A stretch of 64,000 nucleotides of DNA from Aphanothece saxicola GSE-SYN-MK-01-06B. Lineage in GTDB: Bacteria; Cyanobacteriota; Cyanobacteriia; PCC-6307; Cyanobiaceae. Position 1 is the stretch's first letter, and each line of letters begins with the position of its first letter. This document shows, in pieces, positions 55,341 through 64,000 of this stretch. Below the pieces are notes generated by a model that ran no database searches, was not told where the DNA came from, and saw nothing but the letters and a program-made list of their open reading frames with translations. Made by a program: the position numbers and the translations under genes. The stretch is from contig JAHHGT010000007.1 in assembly GCA_019359745.1 (NCBI GenBank), positions 170,045 to 234,044 on the forward strand, written 5' to 3'.

Positions 55341-56696
55341 TCAGTCTGCCTCCGCCAGGGACGTCAGGGCCGCCAGGGCCCGCTCCAGGGCCAGGGCCAC
55401 ATGGCCGTGGTGGGTGCCGCCCTGGGCATAGAGCACGTAGGGCTCCCGCAGCGGGCCATCGGCGGAGAACTCGCTGGTGCTGCCGTCGATGAACGTGCCA
55501 CCCGCCATGACCAGATCACTGGCGTAGCCGGGCATGGGGGCCGGCACCGGATCCAGGTAGGCCCCCACCGGAGACAGCTGCTGGAACGCCCGGCAGACAG
55601 CGATCAGCCGGTCGGGACGCCCGAGCCGCACCGCCTGGATCACATCGCTGCGCTCGGCGCCTGGGGCGGGGTTCACCGGATAGCCGAGGCCGCTGAACAC
55701 CTCAGCCACCACGTCAGCGCCGATCAGGGCCTCGGCCACCATCTGGGGGGCCAGGAACAGTCCCTGGAACAGCAGCCGGTACTGGTCGAACCCCGTGCCC
55801 CCCTCGCTGCCGATGCCCGGGGCGGTGAGCCGGCAGCAGGCCATCTCCACCAGCTCCCGGCGGCCGGCCACATACCCCCCCGTCGGCGCGATGGTGCCGC
55901 CGAGGTTCTTGATCAGGGAGCCGGCGATCAGGTCGGCCCCCACGGCGGTGGGTTCCTGCTCCTGCACCAGTTCCCCGTAGCAGTTGTCGACGAAGCAGAC
56001 GCAGTCCGGCCGCAGCGTCTTGACCCGTTCGCAGAGGCGCCCGATCGACGCCACCGAGAGGGAGGGACGCCAGCTGTAACCGCAGCTGCGCTGGATCAGC
56101 ACCATCCGCGTCTCCGGGGCCAGGGCGTCCTCCAGGCCCGCCTCGTCCACCAGGCCGTCGGCGGTGAGGGGCAGCTCGTCGTAGGCGATGCCGAACTCGG
56201 CCAGGGACCCCTGGCCCGTGCCCCGCAGCCCGATCACCTCCTCGAGGGTGTCGTAGGGGCGGCCGGTGAGCGCCAGCAGCCGGTCCCCGGGCCGCAGCAC
56301 CCCGAACAGGGCGGCGGTGATGGCATGGGTGCCGCTGACGAACTGCAGCCGCACGGCGGCGGCTTCGGCCTGCAGCACCCGCGCGAAGACCCGGTCCAGC
56401 ACCTCCCGGCCCAGGTCGCCGTGGCCGTAGCCGCTGACCGAGGCGAAGTGGTGCACCCCGAGGCGTTCGGCGGCGAAGGCCTCCAGCACCCGCGCCAGGC
56501 GGGGCCGCACGGCGGCCGTGCGGCGGGCGGCGACCGGCGCGAGCCGCTCGAGGGCGGCGGCGACCGTGGCGGTTGGGCCATCGGAATCGACCGGGCCAGC
56601 CTCCTCACCCAGGCCTGGAAGAACCTGCTCCAAAGCCCTGGGGCCAGCAGGGATCACTCTGCCATCGCTGCTGTGGGTCAGGATGGGGGGTGGCAT
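55341..56696 (-). CDS. PLP-dependent methionine gamma-lyase family protein (aluminium-resistance type)
   Basis: A 451-residue fold-type I PLP enzyme of the family annotated as aluminium-resistance protein or methionine gamma-lyase family, related to Cys/Met lyases. Visible marks are HHFASVSGYGHGDLGRE near the start, the cofactor segment FVSGTHAITAALFGVL, VDNCYGELVQEQEP, the PLP lysine K263 in GSLIKNLGG and the end GGTHHGHVALALERAL. The substrate is not firmly known. ATG starts at 56741 and 56696 and a GTG near 56660 are possible; 56696 is taken as a compromise. It is divergent from the first desaturase gene. Confidence 0.85.
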   Translation of the reverse strand: MPPPILTHSSDGRVIPAGPRALEQVLPGLGEEAGPVDSDGPTATVAAALERLAPVAARRTAAVRPRLARVLEAFAAERLGVHHFASVSGYGHGDLGREVLDRVFARVLQAEAAAVRLQFVSGTHAITAALFGVLRPGDRLLALTGRPYDTLEEVIGLRGTGQGSLAEFGIAYDELPLTADGLVDEAGLEDALAPETRMVLIQRSCGYSWRPSLSVASIGRLCERVKTLRPDCVCFVDNCYGELVQEQEPTAVGADLIAGSLIKNLGGTIAPTGGYVAGRRELVEMACCRLTAPGIGSEGGTGFDQYRLLFQGLFLAPQMVAEALIGADVVAEVFSGLGYPVNPAPGAERSDVIQAVRLGRPDRLIAVCRAFQQLSPVGAYLDPVPAPMPGYASDLVMAGGTFIDGSTSEFSADGPLREPYVLYAQGGTHHGHVALALERALAALTSLAEAD

Positions 56697-56779
56697 CCCC
56701 GCTCCCACCCGCCCCACCACCGGAGAAACGCTTGGTCGCACGATCCGAAGCCTTCCGATCAGGCCAGAGCGCCGAAACC

Positions 56780-57718
56780 GTGCGCGTCCCCCGGCAGGAC
56801 AGCTCCCATTCGCGCAAGAAAGCCCAGCTGCTGGCCGCCATGGAGCGGCCGAGGCCGCCCCTGCCGGCCACCCAACGCAAGTTCAAGAGCGGCACCACCG
56901 GATTCATGCTGGCCATCCATGTGGGGGCCGTCTTCGCCCTGCTGCCCCGCTTCTGGAGCCTGCAGGGGGTGATCGTGCTGGCGGTTCTGTACTGGACCAC
57001 GGTGCTGGGGGTGACCCTGGGGCTGCACCGGCTGGTGGCGCACCGGGGCTTTGAGGCCCCCCGCTGGGTGGAGCGGCTGCTGGTGCTGATGGGCACCCTG
57101 GCCTGCCAGAGCGGCCCGATCGAATGGGTGGGCCTGCACCGCCACCACCACCTCTTCTCCGACCAGCCCAACGACCACCACGACGCCGCCCGGGGTCTGT
57201 GGTGGGCCCACAGCGAGTGGATGCTGCACAAGATCCCGGCCCTCACCGAGATCCATCGCTTCACCGGCGACATGGAGAAGGATCCCTTCTACCGCTGGCT
57301 GGATCGCTGGTTCCTGCTGCTGCAACTGCCCCTGGGGGCCGTCCTTTATTGGTACGGCAACTGGGCGAACGTTCCTGGCGGCGGCCTGGGGCTGGTGCTC
57401 TGGGGCATTCCCCTGCGCCTGGTGCTCGTCTATCACGTCACCTGGCTGGTGAACTCCGCCACCCACGCCTTCGGCTATCGCAATTTCGACTGCCCCGACC
57501 GCTCCCGCAACTGCTGGTGGGTGGCCCTGCTCACCTTCGGTGAGGGCTGGCACAACAACCACCACGCCTACCCCCACTCGGCCCGCCACGGGCTGCGCTG
57601 GTTCGAGTTCGACATCACCTGGCAGCACATCCGCGCCCTTCGCGCCCTGGGCCTGGCCAGGCGCGTCCGCATCGCGCCCGTGTTCGGCCACCGCGGCGAC
57701 GCCCCCGCCAGCGCCTGA
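56780..57718 (+). CDS. desC: delta-9 acyl-lipid desaturase (DesC type, first copy)
   Basis: A membrane diiron desaturase that introduces the first double bond into stearoyl or palmitoyl lipids. The three boxes are HRLVAH, HRHHH and HNNHH, with WVGLHRHHHLFSDQ and LTFGEGWHNNHHAYPHS typical of DesC. The start is uncertain: an ATG at 56840 gives 292 residues, while the GTG at 56780 (312 residues) adds a basic leader with SRKKAQLLAAMERP that looks conserved in style. A close paralogue lies 0.9 kb downstream. It ends exactly one base before the stop of the convergent HTH-like gene. Confidence 0.92.
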   Translation: MRVPRQDSSHSRKKAQLLAAMERPRPPLPATQRKFKSGTTGFMLAIHVGAVFALLPRFWSLQGVIVLAVLYWTTVLGVTLGLHRLVAHRGFEAPRWVERLLVLMGTLACQSGPIEWVGLHRHHHLFSDQPNDHHDAARGLWWAHSEWMLHKIPALTEIHRFTGDMEKDPFYRWLDRWFLLLQLPLGAVLYWYGNWANVPGGGLGLVLWGIPLRLVLVYHVTWLVNSATHAFGYRNFDCPDRSRNCWWVALLTFGEGWHNNHHAYPHSARHGLRWFEFDITWQHIRALRALGLARRVRIAPVFGHRGDAPASA

Positions 57719-58534
57719 TCAGAGCGTCGCGGGGTCGGTCGTCGCCGGGATCGCCGCACCGATCTCCCGGCGAATGGCGGCGGCCAGGTCGTCCGGCGCC
57801 TGCTCGGCCCCTTCCCCCTGCAGCCGAAGGGCCCGCTGCCGCAGCAGCTCCAGGAAGCGGTCCGGGCCCAGCTCCTCCTCCCCCGCCGCCCCCAGGGCCG
57901 CCAGGGTGCGGCGCAGCTCCGGCAGTTCGGCATCGAGTTCCACAGCCGTGTAGTCGCGCTGGCCGGCGATCACCTCGGCGAAGCGCTCCCGCCGCTGGCG
58001 TTTCGCCACCGGATAGGCCGCCATCAACCGGTCGCGGCAATCACGCCAGGGCCGGCCGGCGGTGAGCAGCTGGGCCAGGGCGGCGCTGAGCCCACCGGCC
58101 TCCGCCTCGCCGATGCGCAGGTCGAAACTGGCCGGCGGCTGAGAGAGGCCCACGAACACCTCCAGCAGGGCCCCGGGCCCCAGCACCCGGTGCTGTTCGT
58201 CGCGCACCGGCAGGGCCGAACTGCAGAGGGCTTCGAAGAGCTCGGGGTGGGCCGCCAGCAACGTGCGTGCCGACAGCGGCTCCAGCCGGCCCCCGGGGGC
58301 CTGGGCGTCAAGCCAGAGGTTGACGCTGCCCAGGGCCAGGAACACCTCCGGACCGGGGGAGGCGAGCTTGCCGTTGCGCAGCATCGAGAGCTGGGAGTTG
58401 TGCACCCGACCCAGGTCGAGGGCCTCGGCCAGCATCGGCAGCACCCGGTGGGACCAGCCGTTGCGTTCGTGCCAGACCCGGATCAGATGGGCGAAGGCAA
58501 TGCGGCCAGATACGAGTTCGTCTCGATACCCCAC
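57719..58534 (-). CDS. uncharacterised protein with HTH-like N-terminus between two desaturase genes
   Basis: A 271-residue soluble protein. The first 75 residues contain a helix-turn-helix-like pattern (LPMLAEALDLGRVHNSQLSMLRNGKLASPGPEVFLAL) reminiscent of XRE-type DNA-binding domains. The remainder is Leu/Ala/Arg-rich and helical without a known family. It lies between the two delta-9 desaturase genes and shares a short AT-rich divergent region with the second, so a role in controlling desaturase expression is plausible but unproven. The ATG at 58534 is the only good candidate start. Confidence 0.7.
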   Translation of the reverse strand: MGYRDELVSGRIAFAHLIRVWHERNGWSHRVLPMLAEALDLGRVHNSQLSMLRNGKLASPGPEVFLALGSVNLWLDAQAPGGRLEPLSARTLLAAHPELFEALCSSALPVRDEQHRVLGPGALLEVFVGLSQPPASFDLRIGEAEAGGLSAALAQLLTAGRPWRDCRDRLMAAYPVAKRQRRERFAEVIAGQRDYTAVELDAELPELRRTLAALGAAGEEELGPDRFLELLRQRALRLQGEGAEQAPDDLAAAIRREIGAAIPATTDPATL

Positions 58535-58579
58535 TCGATCTGGATTCGTATTGCTACCATTTTAATCACTCATCAGGAG
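58510..58579. promoter_or_regulatory. divergent promoter region of the HTH-like gene and second desaturase
   Basis: An AT-rich stretch unlike the flanking DNA. An inverted repeat ATACGA (58510-58515) and TCGTAT (58546-58551) frames the start of the HTH-like gene and could be an operator. A TTTAAT at 58561-58566 is a possible -10 for the desaturase, without a good -35. A ribosome site AGGAG at 58575-58579 lies 11 bases before the desaturase ATG. Confidence 0.42.
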
Positions 58580-58590
58580 CCCGGTCCTTC

Positions 58591-59607
58591 ATGGCCGTCA
58601 CCCCCCTCTCCCGCCCCGGTGTCCAGCCAGGCGCCCCATCCGGCAACCGCCGCGACGTTGGCACCAAAGCCCGCCACACCCGCCGCCCCGCCGCCATCAA
58701 CCAGGGGGCCGATGCCCTCGTCAGGGCCCGAGCCCTGCACGAACCGCGCCGCGGCGAACCCCGCGGCGTCTCGCCCAAGGGCACCCGCTGGGGCACGATC
58801 GGCTTCATGGTCCTGATCCACATCCTGGCGGTGGTGGCCCTTCTGCCCCGCTTCTGGAGCCTGGAGGCCGTCGCTGCCCTGCTGGTGATGTACTGGGTCA
58901 CCGCCTGCCTGGGCGTCACGATCGGCTACCACCGCCTGCTCAGCCACCGCTCCTTCCGGGTGCCCCAGTGGCTGGAGCGCGTCTTCGCCACCTGCGGTGC
59001 CCTCAGCTGCCAGCACGGCCCGATCGACTGGGTCGGCCTGCACCGCCATCACCACAAGTTTTCCGATACGGAAGCGGATCACCACGACAGCAACAAGGGC
59101 TTCTGGTGGTCCCACATGGCCTGGATGTTCGAGGAGATCCCCGCCATGGCCGCCGTGCCCCGCCTCACCGGCGACCTGGCGACCGACCCCTACTACCGCT
59201 GGCTGAACCACAGCTTCCTGCTGCTCCAGGTGCCCCTGGGCCTGCTGCTGTTCTGGATCGGCAGCGTCACCGGTGCCGGCGGCTGGGCCCTGGTGCTGTG
59301 GGGCATCCCCCTGCGCCTGGTGATCGTCTACCAGTGCACCTGGCTGGTGAATTCCGCCACCCACATGTGGGGCGAGTCCGTCCATGACAGCGGCGACAAG
59401 TCGAAGAACAACCCCTGGGTGGCGGCGCTCACCTTCGGTGAGGGCTGGCACAACAACCACCACGCCTACCCCCATTCGGCCCGCCACGGCTTCGGCCCCC
59501 GCCAGTTCGACCTCACCTGGCAGCACATCCGGCTGATGCGGGCCCTGGGCCTGGCCACCCGTGTCCGCCTGCCCCGAGCCGCAGCCCCCACCAGCGCCAT
59601 GTCGTAG
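58591..59607 (+). CDS. delta-9 acyl-lipid desaturase (DesC type, second copy)
   Basis: A 338-residue paralogue of the desaturase at 56780-57718. The boxes HRLLSH, HRHHH and HNNHH are present in the same contexts (WVGLHRHHHKFSD, LTFGEGWHNNHHAYPHS). It differs by a basic, Pro/Arg-rich N-terminal extension of about 65 residues before the first membrane segment and by a longer loop around GESVHDSGDKSKNNPWV. Two DesC-type genes allow different substrate or temperature regimes; which is constitutive cannot be told from sequence. The ATG has a ribosome site 11 bases upstream. Confidence 0.92.
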   Translation: MAVTPLSRPGVQPGAPSGNRRDVGTKARHTRRPAAINQGADALVRARALHEPRRGEPRGVSPKGTRWGTIGFMVLIHILAVVALLPRFWSLEAVAALLVMYWVTACLGVTIGYHRLLSHRSFRVPQWLERVFATCGALSCQHGPIDWVGLHRHHHKFSDTEADHHDSNKGFWWSHMAWMFEEIPAMAAVPRLTGDLATDPYYRWLNHSFLLLQVPLGLLLFWIGSVTGAGGWALVLWGIPLRLVIVYQCTWLVNSATHMWGESVHDSGDKSKNNPWVAALTFGEGWHNNHHAYPHSARHGFGPRQFDLTWQHIRLMRALGLATRVRLPRAAAPTSAMS

Positions 59608-59649
59608 GCTGGCCGATCGGATTTCAGATGGCTCAGCCGGGGCGTTGTC

Positions 59650-60111
59650 ATGGTCAAGAAGCGTGTGCAGGTGGTCCTGGGCGAGGACATCCTTTCCCTC
59701 GGCAAGAACGGGGATCTGGTGGATGTGGCCCCTGGCTACGCCCGTAACTACCTCCTTCCCACCGGCAAGGCCCTAGCCGTCACCGCCGCGGTGCTGCGCC
59801 AGGTGGAGCATCGGCGGGCCAAGGAGGCTGAGCGCCAGGCCGCCCTCAAGGCGGAGGCCGTCGCCTTCCGCACCGCCCTCGACACCATCGGTCGCTTCAC
59901 CGTCAAGAAGCAGACCGGCGGCGATGACGTCCTGTTCGGCACCGTCACCAACGGTGACGTTGCCGAAGCCATCGAAGCGGCCACCAAGAAGGAAGTGGAT
60001 CGCCGCGTCATCACCGTTCCCGAAATCCACCGCACCGGTTCCTACAAGGTGCAGATCAAGCTGCATCCCGAGGTTGTCGCCGACGTCAACCTGGAAGTGG
60101 TCAGCTACTGA
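59650..60111 (+). CDS. rplI: 50S ribosomal protein L9
   Basis: L9 binds 23S rRNA domain V and projects from the large subunit. The 153-residue product has the universal start [41 protein letters not shown], a charged connecting helix (about 50-75) and a C-terminal domain with [19 protein letters not shown]. Length is normal. It precedes dnaB by 118 bases on the same strand, a common cyanobacterial order. A hairpin AGCGAA/TTCGCT at 60121-60140 follows but has its T-run inside the loop. Confidence 0.97.
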   Translation: MVKKRVQVVLGEDILSLGKNGDLVDVAPGYARNYLLPTGKALAVTAAVLRQVEHRRAKEAERQAALKAEAVAFRTALDTIGRFTVKKQTGGDDVLFGTVTNGDVAEAIEAATKKEVDRRVITVPEIHRTGSYKVQIKLHPEVVADVNLEVVSY

Positions 60112-60229
60112 TCAGCCAGCAGCGAACCGATTTTTTCGCTTCCGGCCCCCAGAGTGATCGTCCTCATCGGCGCCCGATCCCGACCGATCAGGCGTCCTCT
60201 GCGTTGAGTCGCGTTCTGGAAAGGCGTCC

Positions 60230-61639
60230 ATGGTGAGCGTTCCCCTGGCTGGATCCGATCCCCCCAGACCTGACGGTCAGAAGCCGTCGGCCCGGCGGGC
60301 CGAACAGGCCGGCTTCGAGGCCCTGCCCGATTCCGTTCCGCCCCAGAACCTGGAGGCGGAGGAGTCGGTCCTGGGCGGCATCCTGCTGGATCCCGACGCC
60401 ATCGGCCGCATCGCCGACGTGCTGCGGCCCGAGGCGTTTTATCTGGGCGCCCACCGCGAGATCTACCGCACCGCCCTGATGCTCCACAGCCAGGGCAAGC
60501 CCACCGACCTCACGGCGATGGCGGCCTGGCTCGCCGACACCGGCCAGCTGGAGAAGGTGGGCGGCAGCGCCCGGCTGGTCGAGCTCGTGGAGCGCACCCT
60601 CTCCACCGCCTCCATCGACCAGGTGGCCCGCCTGGTGATGGACAAGCACCTGCGCCGGCAGCTGATCCGCTCCGCCAACGACGTGATCCGCCTGGGCTTC
60701 GACCAGAGCATCCCCATGGAGCAGGTGCTCGATGAGGCCGAGCAGAAGATCTTCGCCATCAGCCAGGAGAAGCCCACCTCCGGCCTCACCCCCACCGCCG
60801 AGATCCTCACCAGCACCTTCAACGAGATCGAGAGCCGCTCCCTCGGCACCGCCGTCGCCGGCATCCCGGTCAACTTCTACGACCTCGACGCCATCACCCA
60901 GGGCCTGCAGCGCAGCGACCTGATCATCGTGGCCGGGCGTCCTGCCATGGGCAAGACCTCGATCGTGCTCAACATCGCCAAGAACGTGGCCCAGCTGCAC
61001 CAGCTGCCGGTCTGCGTGTTCAGCCTGGAAATGAGCAAGGAACAGCTCACCTACCGTCTGCTCTCGATGGAGGTGGGCATCGAGAGTGGCCGCCTGCGCA
61101 CCGGCCGTCTGCAGCAGGAGGAGTGGCCCCTGCTCGGCCAGGGCATCAACAGCCTTGGCCAGCTGCCTCTGTTCATCGACGACAAGCCGAATTCCGGTGT
61201 GCTCGAGATGCGCTCCCTCTGCCGGCGCCTGATGGCCGAAACCGGCAAGGAGCTTGGCCTGATCGTGATCGATTACCTGCAGCTGATGGAGGGCAGCACC
61301 CCCGACAACCGCGTCCAGGAACTCTCCCGCATCACCCGGGGCCTCAAGGGCATGGCCCGTGAGCTGCACGTGCCCGTGATCGCCCTGTCCCAGCTCAGCC
61401 GAGGCGTGGAGTCCCGCACCAACAAGCGCCCGATGCTCAGCGACCTGCGGGAATCGGGCTCGATCGAGCAGGACGCCGATCTGGTGCTGATGATCTACCG
61501 CGACGAGTATTACAACCCTGAAACCGCCGACCGCGGCATCACCGAAGTCATCGTCACCAAGCACCGCAACGGCCCCGTCGGCACCGTCAAGCTGCTGTTC
61601 GAGCCCCAGTTCACACGTTTCCGCAATCTTGCTGCATAG
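60230..61639 (+). CDS. dnaB: replicative DNA helicase DnaB
   Basis: DnaB unwinds DNA at the replication fork as a hexamer. The 469-residue product has the N-terminal DnaB domain (about 33-140), a linker and the RecA-like motor with Walker A GRPAMGKT at 236-243, the LEMSKEQLTYRLLS helix, Walker B in LIVIDYLQLM and the arginine-finger region near SQLSRGVESR. Some cyanobacterial DnaB genes carry inteins; none interrupts this copy. Confidence 0.97.
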   Translation: MVSVPLAGSDPPRPDGQKPSARRAEQAGFEALPDSVPPQNLEAEESVLGGILLDPDAIGRIADVLRPEAFYLGAHREIYRTALMLHSQGKPTDLTAMAAWLADTGQLEKVGGSARLVELVERTLSTASIDQVARLVMDKHLRRQLIRSANDVIRLGFDQSIPMEQVLDEAEQKIFAISQEKPTSGLTPTAEILTSTFNEIESRSLGTAVAGIPVNFYDLDAITQGLQRSDLIIVAGRPAMGKTSIVLNIAKNVAQLHQLPVCVFSLEMSKEQLTYRLLSMEVGIESGRLRTGRLQQEEWPLLGQGINSLGQLPLFIDDKPNSGVLEMRSLCRRLMAETGKELGLIVIDYLQLMEGSTPDNRVQELSRITRGLKGMARELHVPVIALSQLSRGVESRTNKRPMLSDLRESGSIEQDADLVLMIYRDEYYNPETADRGITEVIVTKHRNGPVGTVKLLFEPQFTRFRNLAA

Positions 61640-61707
61640 GGATACCCGCCGTATCGCGCCAGCGAAAGGGCCAGTAGCCTGAAGATCAAGGCATCGCAAA
61701 GCTATAC

Positions 61708-62442
61708 GTGCAGCAGCATTCTTTCTGGTTTTACGTTGTCACGTTCTTCGCCATCATCCTGCTGCGCTATCTCGCCATGGCGGGATTCGCCCACTGGCTT
61801 CTTTATCACCGCCAGCCGGCGACCAACGCCGTTCTCAAGGACATCCACCTCTCCATCCTGTCAACGGGCGTTTTTGCTCTGGCCACGGCCGTGATCATGA
61901 CCCTCTACGACCAAGGGATGACCAAACTCCATGGCCGGATGGAAGCAGACAACTGGTGGGTGCTGCCCCTCAGCTACCTGGCCGTGCTTGTGCTGCAGGA
62001 CGGGTATTTCTACGCGACCCACAGGCTCTTCCACCACCCAAGACTCTTCCCCTGGATTCACCAGGGGCACCACCGTTCGCGTCAGCCCACACCCTGGACC
62101 TCCTTCGCCTTCGACCCCCTCGAAGCCGTGGTTCAGGCCCTGTTCCTGATCGGGGTCGTGATGCTGGTCCCCCTGCATTTCATCACCCTGCTGGCGGTAC
62201 TCACCACCATGACGGTGTGGGCGGTGGTGAACCACCTGGGCCTGGAGGTGCTGCCACTGAACTTCCCCCACCACTGGCTGGGGCGCTGGCTGATCGGCCC
62301 CGCCCACCACTCGATTCACCACCGCCGCCATGGCAAGCACTTCGGGCTCTACTTCACGTTCTGGGACCGGGTGTTCGGCAGCGAAGATCCCGCCTATGCG
62401 GACGCGCTGCAGCCACCTGCCGTGGCCACGCCCGGGACCTGA
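61708..62442 (+). CDS. sterol desaturase/fatty-acid hydroxylase superfamily membrane protein
   Basis: A 244-residue integral membrane diiron protein. The histidine boxes HRLFHH, HQGHHRS and HHSIHHRRHGKH match the sterol desaturase/fatty-acid hydroxylase superfamily, and at least four hydrophobic helices are present (about 7-30, 48-68, 85-105, 145-175). The start codon is GTG at 61708; the next ATG lies too far in and would cut the first helix. The substrate is unknown, perhaps a carotenoid, hopanoid or fatty acid. It lies 68 bases after dnaB. Confidence 0.85.
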   Translation: MQQHSFWFYVVTFFAIILLRYLAMAGFAHWLLYHRQPATNAVLKDIHLSILSTGVFALATAVIMTLYDQGMTKLHGRMEADNWWVLPLSYLAVLVLQDGYFYATHRLFHHPRLFPWIHQGHHRSRQPTPWTSFAFDPLEAVVQALFLIGVVMLVPLHFITLLAVLTTMTVWAVVNHLGLEVLPLNFPHHWLGRWLIGPAHHSIHHRRHGKHFGLYFTFWDRVFGSEDPAYADALQPPAVATPGT

Positions 62443-62524
62443 GCGGCACCCGCTTCGCCAGGGGCATCCGCCAGGTGGGCTCTGTGAAGGGCGAGAATGG
62501 TGAAAGCGTCTTGGCGTCCATGCA

Positions 62525-63682
62525 ATGACCCCGCGACCAAGCCCCATCGACGGCAACGGGCCCTCCGTTGCCGAGGTGGAAACCGAAACACCCCCGGTGG
62601 GGCAGGCCCTCAATCACCGGCTGCGACAGCTGCACCAGCAATTGATGGAAATGACACCCGATGTGGATCGGGTGGCCGTCGCACTCTACGACCCTCAGGT
62701 CGATTTATTGAAGACCTTTGTCAATAGCACCCGTACAGGAGAGGCCATCACCGGCTACGAGTTTCACCTCTCCAAAAGCCAGTCCCTCAGCCACCTGGCC
62801 GCCAGCAGATCCATCCGCGTTCTGGACAACATCCCGGCGGCGGTACGTGGCAACACCAAGCATTCGGCCTGGCTGCTGAAGGAGGGCTACCGCTCCTCCC
62901 TGACCGTTCCGTTGCTCGACAAGGGTTCGTTCATCGGCTTCCTTTTCTTCGATTCACTGAAGCCTGCTGTGTTCACAGAGAGTGTGCAGCGGAAACTCTC
63001 TCTGATTGCTTCGCTGATCAACATGCTGATCAGCAGCGAACTCAATCTGGTGCATTCGATCACGGCCTCGGCCCAGGTGGCCCGTGAGTTTGCCAACCTG
63101 CGGGACTTTGAAACTGGCGCCCATCTTGAGCGCATGGCCCACTACGCACGATTGATCGCCCGGGAACTCCAGCAGAGCCACGGACTCAGTGATGAATACG
63201 TCGAACATCTGTATCTGTTTGCCCCCCTGCATGACATCGGCAAGATCGGCATACCGGATCGCATCCTGCTCAAACCGGGCCCCCTGGACCCTGAGGAACG
63301 TCTGCTGATGGAAACCCATGTACAAAAGGGCATGGAGATTCTGGAGAGAATGGTGGGTGAATTTGGCCTTGAGGATCTCCCCGACTCAGCCGTGATGAAG
63401 AACGTCGTGGCAGGCCACCACGAAAAACTCGATGGCTCCGGTTATCCCTTGGGTCTCCAGGGTGAGGCCATCCCCTTGGAGGCCAGGATCATCGCGGTGG
63501 CTGATGTGCTGGATGCCCTGACAAGCCACCGGCACTACAAGGAGGCCTGGACGATGGACGCCGCCATCGCCGAACTCGACCACCTGGCGGCCGCCGGACA
63601 GTTCGATGCCGACTGCGTGGCGGCCGTCAGGCGGCGGCGCGACGCGGTGGAAGCGATCCGGGACCGTTTCCAGGATGGCTAG
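62525..63682 (+). CDS. GAF and HD-GYP domain protein, probable c-di-GMP phosphodiesterase
   Basis: A 385-residue signalling protein. A GAF-like sensor (about 25-170, with LTVPLLDKGSFIGFLFFDS) is joined by a helix to a compact HD-GYP domain (about 185-380). The motifs are HD at 236-237 (LHDIGKIGIPDRIL), HHE at 298-300 and GYP at 306-308, with normal spacing, unlike the split HD-GYP domain at 36661-38472. All expected metal ligands seem present, so phosphodiesterase activity on c-di-GMP is likely. It ends 30 bases before mnmG. Confidence 0.92.
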   Translation: MTPRPSPIDGNGPSVAEVETETPPVGQALNHRLRQLHQQLMEMTPDVDRVAVALYDPQVDLLKTFVNSTRTGEAITGYEFHLSKSQSLSHLAASRSIRVLDNIPAAVRGNTKHSAWLLKEGYRSSLTVPLLDKGSFIGFLFFDSLKPAVFTESVQRKLSLIASLINMLISSELNLVHSITASAQVAREFANLRDFETGAHLERMAHYARLIARELQQSHGLSDEYVEHLYLFAPLHDIGKIGIPDRILLKPGPLDPEERLLMETHVQKGMEILERMVGEFGLEDLPDSAVMKNVVAGHHEKLDGSGYPLGLQGEAIPLEARIIAVADVLDALTSHRHYKEAWTMDAAIAELDHLAAAGQFDADCVAAVRRRRDAVEAIRDRFQDG

Positions 63683-63712
63683 ACCCGAGCGGCCACGCCA
63701 TACATTCAACGG

Positions 63713-64000
63713 ATGGCCCTGAGCGCAGACCCCACCGAAACCTTCGACCTGATCGTGGTCGGCGGCGGCCATGCCGGCTGCGAGGCGGCCCTCACCGCCG
63801 CTCGGCTGGGGGTTTCCACCGCGCTGTTCAGCCTCAACCTCGACCGCATCGCCTGGCAGCCCTGCAATCCGGCCGTGGGCGGTCCAGCCAAAAGCCAGTT
63901 GGTGCACGAGGTGGATGCCCTCGGGGGGGTGATCGGCCGGCTGGCGGATGCCACCGCCCTGCAGAAACGGCTGCTCAATGCCAGCCGCGGCCCCGCCGTC
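63713..64000 (+). CDS. mnmG: tRNA uridine-5-carboxymethylaminomethyl modification enzyme MnmG (N-terminal part)
   Basis: MnmG (GidA) works with MnmE to modify the wobble uridine of certain tRNAs, using FAD. The 96 codons before the window edge show the Rossmann motif [23 protein letters not shown] and the family block [22 protein letters not shown], both diagnostic. The gene runs off the window, so the remaining part (normally about 620 residues) is not seen. Confidence 0.95.
   Translation, partial: MALSADPTETFDLIVVGGGHAGCEAALTAARLGVSTALFSLNLDRIAWQPCNPAVGGPAKSQLVHEVDALGGVIGRLADATALQKRLLNASRGPAV

Noticed and set aside
60121..60140. Hairpin AGCGAA/TTCGCT after rplI as a terminator
   Set aside because: The T-run lies in the loop and stem, not after the stem, so it does not look like an intrinsic terminator.
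1..64000. CRISPR arrays, tRNA or rRNA genes, insertion sequences, prophage
   Set aside because: No regularly spaced repeats, cloverleaf-like intergenic segment, transposase or phage protein was recognised. A tRNA scan would settle the tRNA question.

Overview
The window reads as chromosomal DNA of a high-GC picocyanobacterium, most like the Cyanobium/Synechococcus alpha-cyanobacterial group. The support is the paired flavodiiron proteins Flv3/Flv1, two DesC-type delta-9 desaturases, an HpsJ-like protein, DUF928 and HAS-type two-partner secretion proteins, GC-rich codon use almost everywhere, and at least ten copies of the cyanobacterial palindrome GCGATCGC. No rRNA, tRNA, CRISPR array, transposase or phage gene was seen.

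Layout. 1-4.8 kb: a partial CDS, an ABC1 kinase with two small partner genes, argJ and coaE. 5-8.9 kb: a DUF900 hydrolase, gatB and thiO. 8.9-14.6 kb, all on the minus strand: a membrane Fe-S protein with a cyclic-nucleotide-binding domain, ndk, a FecR-like protein and a CHASE2 adenylate cyclase, with short gaps or a one-base overlap. 14.7-16.7 kb: speA. 16.7-32 kb is an accessory block: a second CHASE2 cyclase, two FecR-like paralogues (one with a CAP domain), a SIMPL protein, an MscS-type channel with a cNMP-binding domain fused in, a third CHASE2 cyclase whose start overlaps the channel's stop, a DUF928 protein, a DUF3307 protein, a 1,412-residue secreted haemagglutinin-type protein ending in a CHAT peptidase domain, and its divergent TpsB transporter. 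32-38.5 kb: alaS, a glutaminase-STAS-cNMP fusion, and a GAF/HD-GYP protein overlapping it. 38.6-47.9 kb: a SNF2 helicase and SWIM protein separated by a desaturase, a secreted DUF1194 protein with a PEP-CTERM-like tail, an HpsJ-like protein, a MEKHLA protein, Hsp20 and PilZ. 48-51.6 kb: flv3-flv1. 52-64 kb: gcvP-gcvH, a PLP lyase, two desC-type desaturases around a putative DNA-binding protein, rplI, dnaB, a sterol-desaturase-family protein, a second GAF/HD-GYP protein and the start of mnmG.

How it may work together (inference). Three membrane class III cyclases and three proteins with cyclic-nucleotide-binding domains (an Fe-S membrane protein, an MscS-type channel, a glutaminase) lie within about 28 kb, together with periplasm-facing FecR/CHASE2 modules and a two-partner secretion system that exports a caspase-like CHAT domain. 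This looks like a local cAMP-based envelope-sensing network. Two HD-GYP proteins and a PilZ protein add a c-di-GMP layer. The housekeeping genes (argJ, coaE, gatB, thiO, ndk, speA, alaS, flv, gcv, desC, rplI, dnaB, mnmG) look like a conserved picocyanobacterial backbone into which these accessory blocks are set; that point rests on remembered gene order and needs a synteny check.
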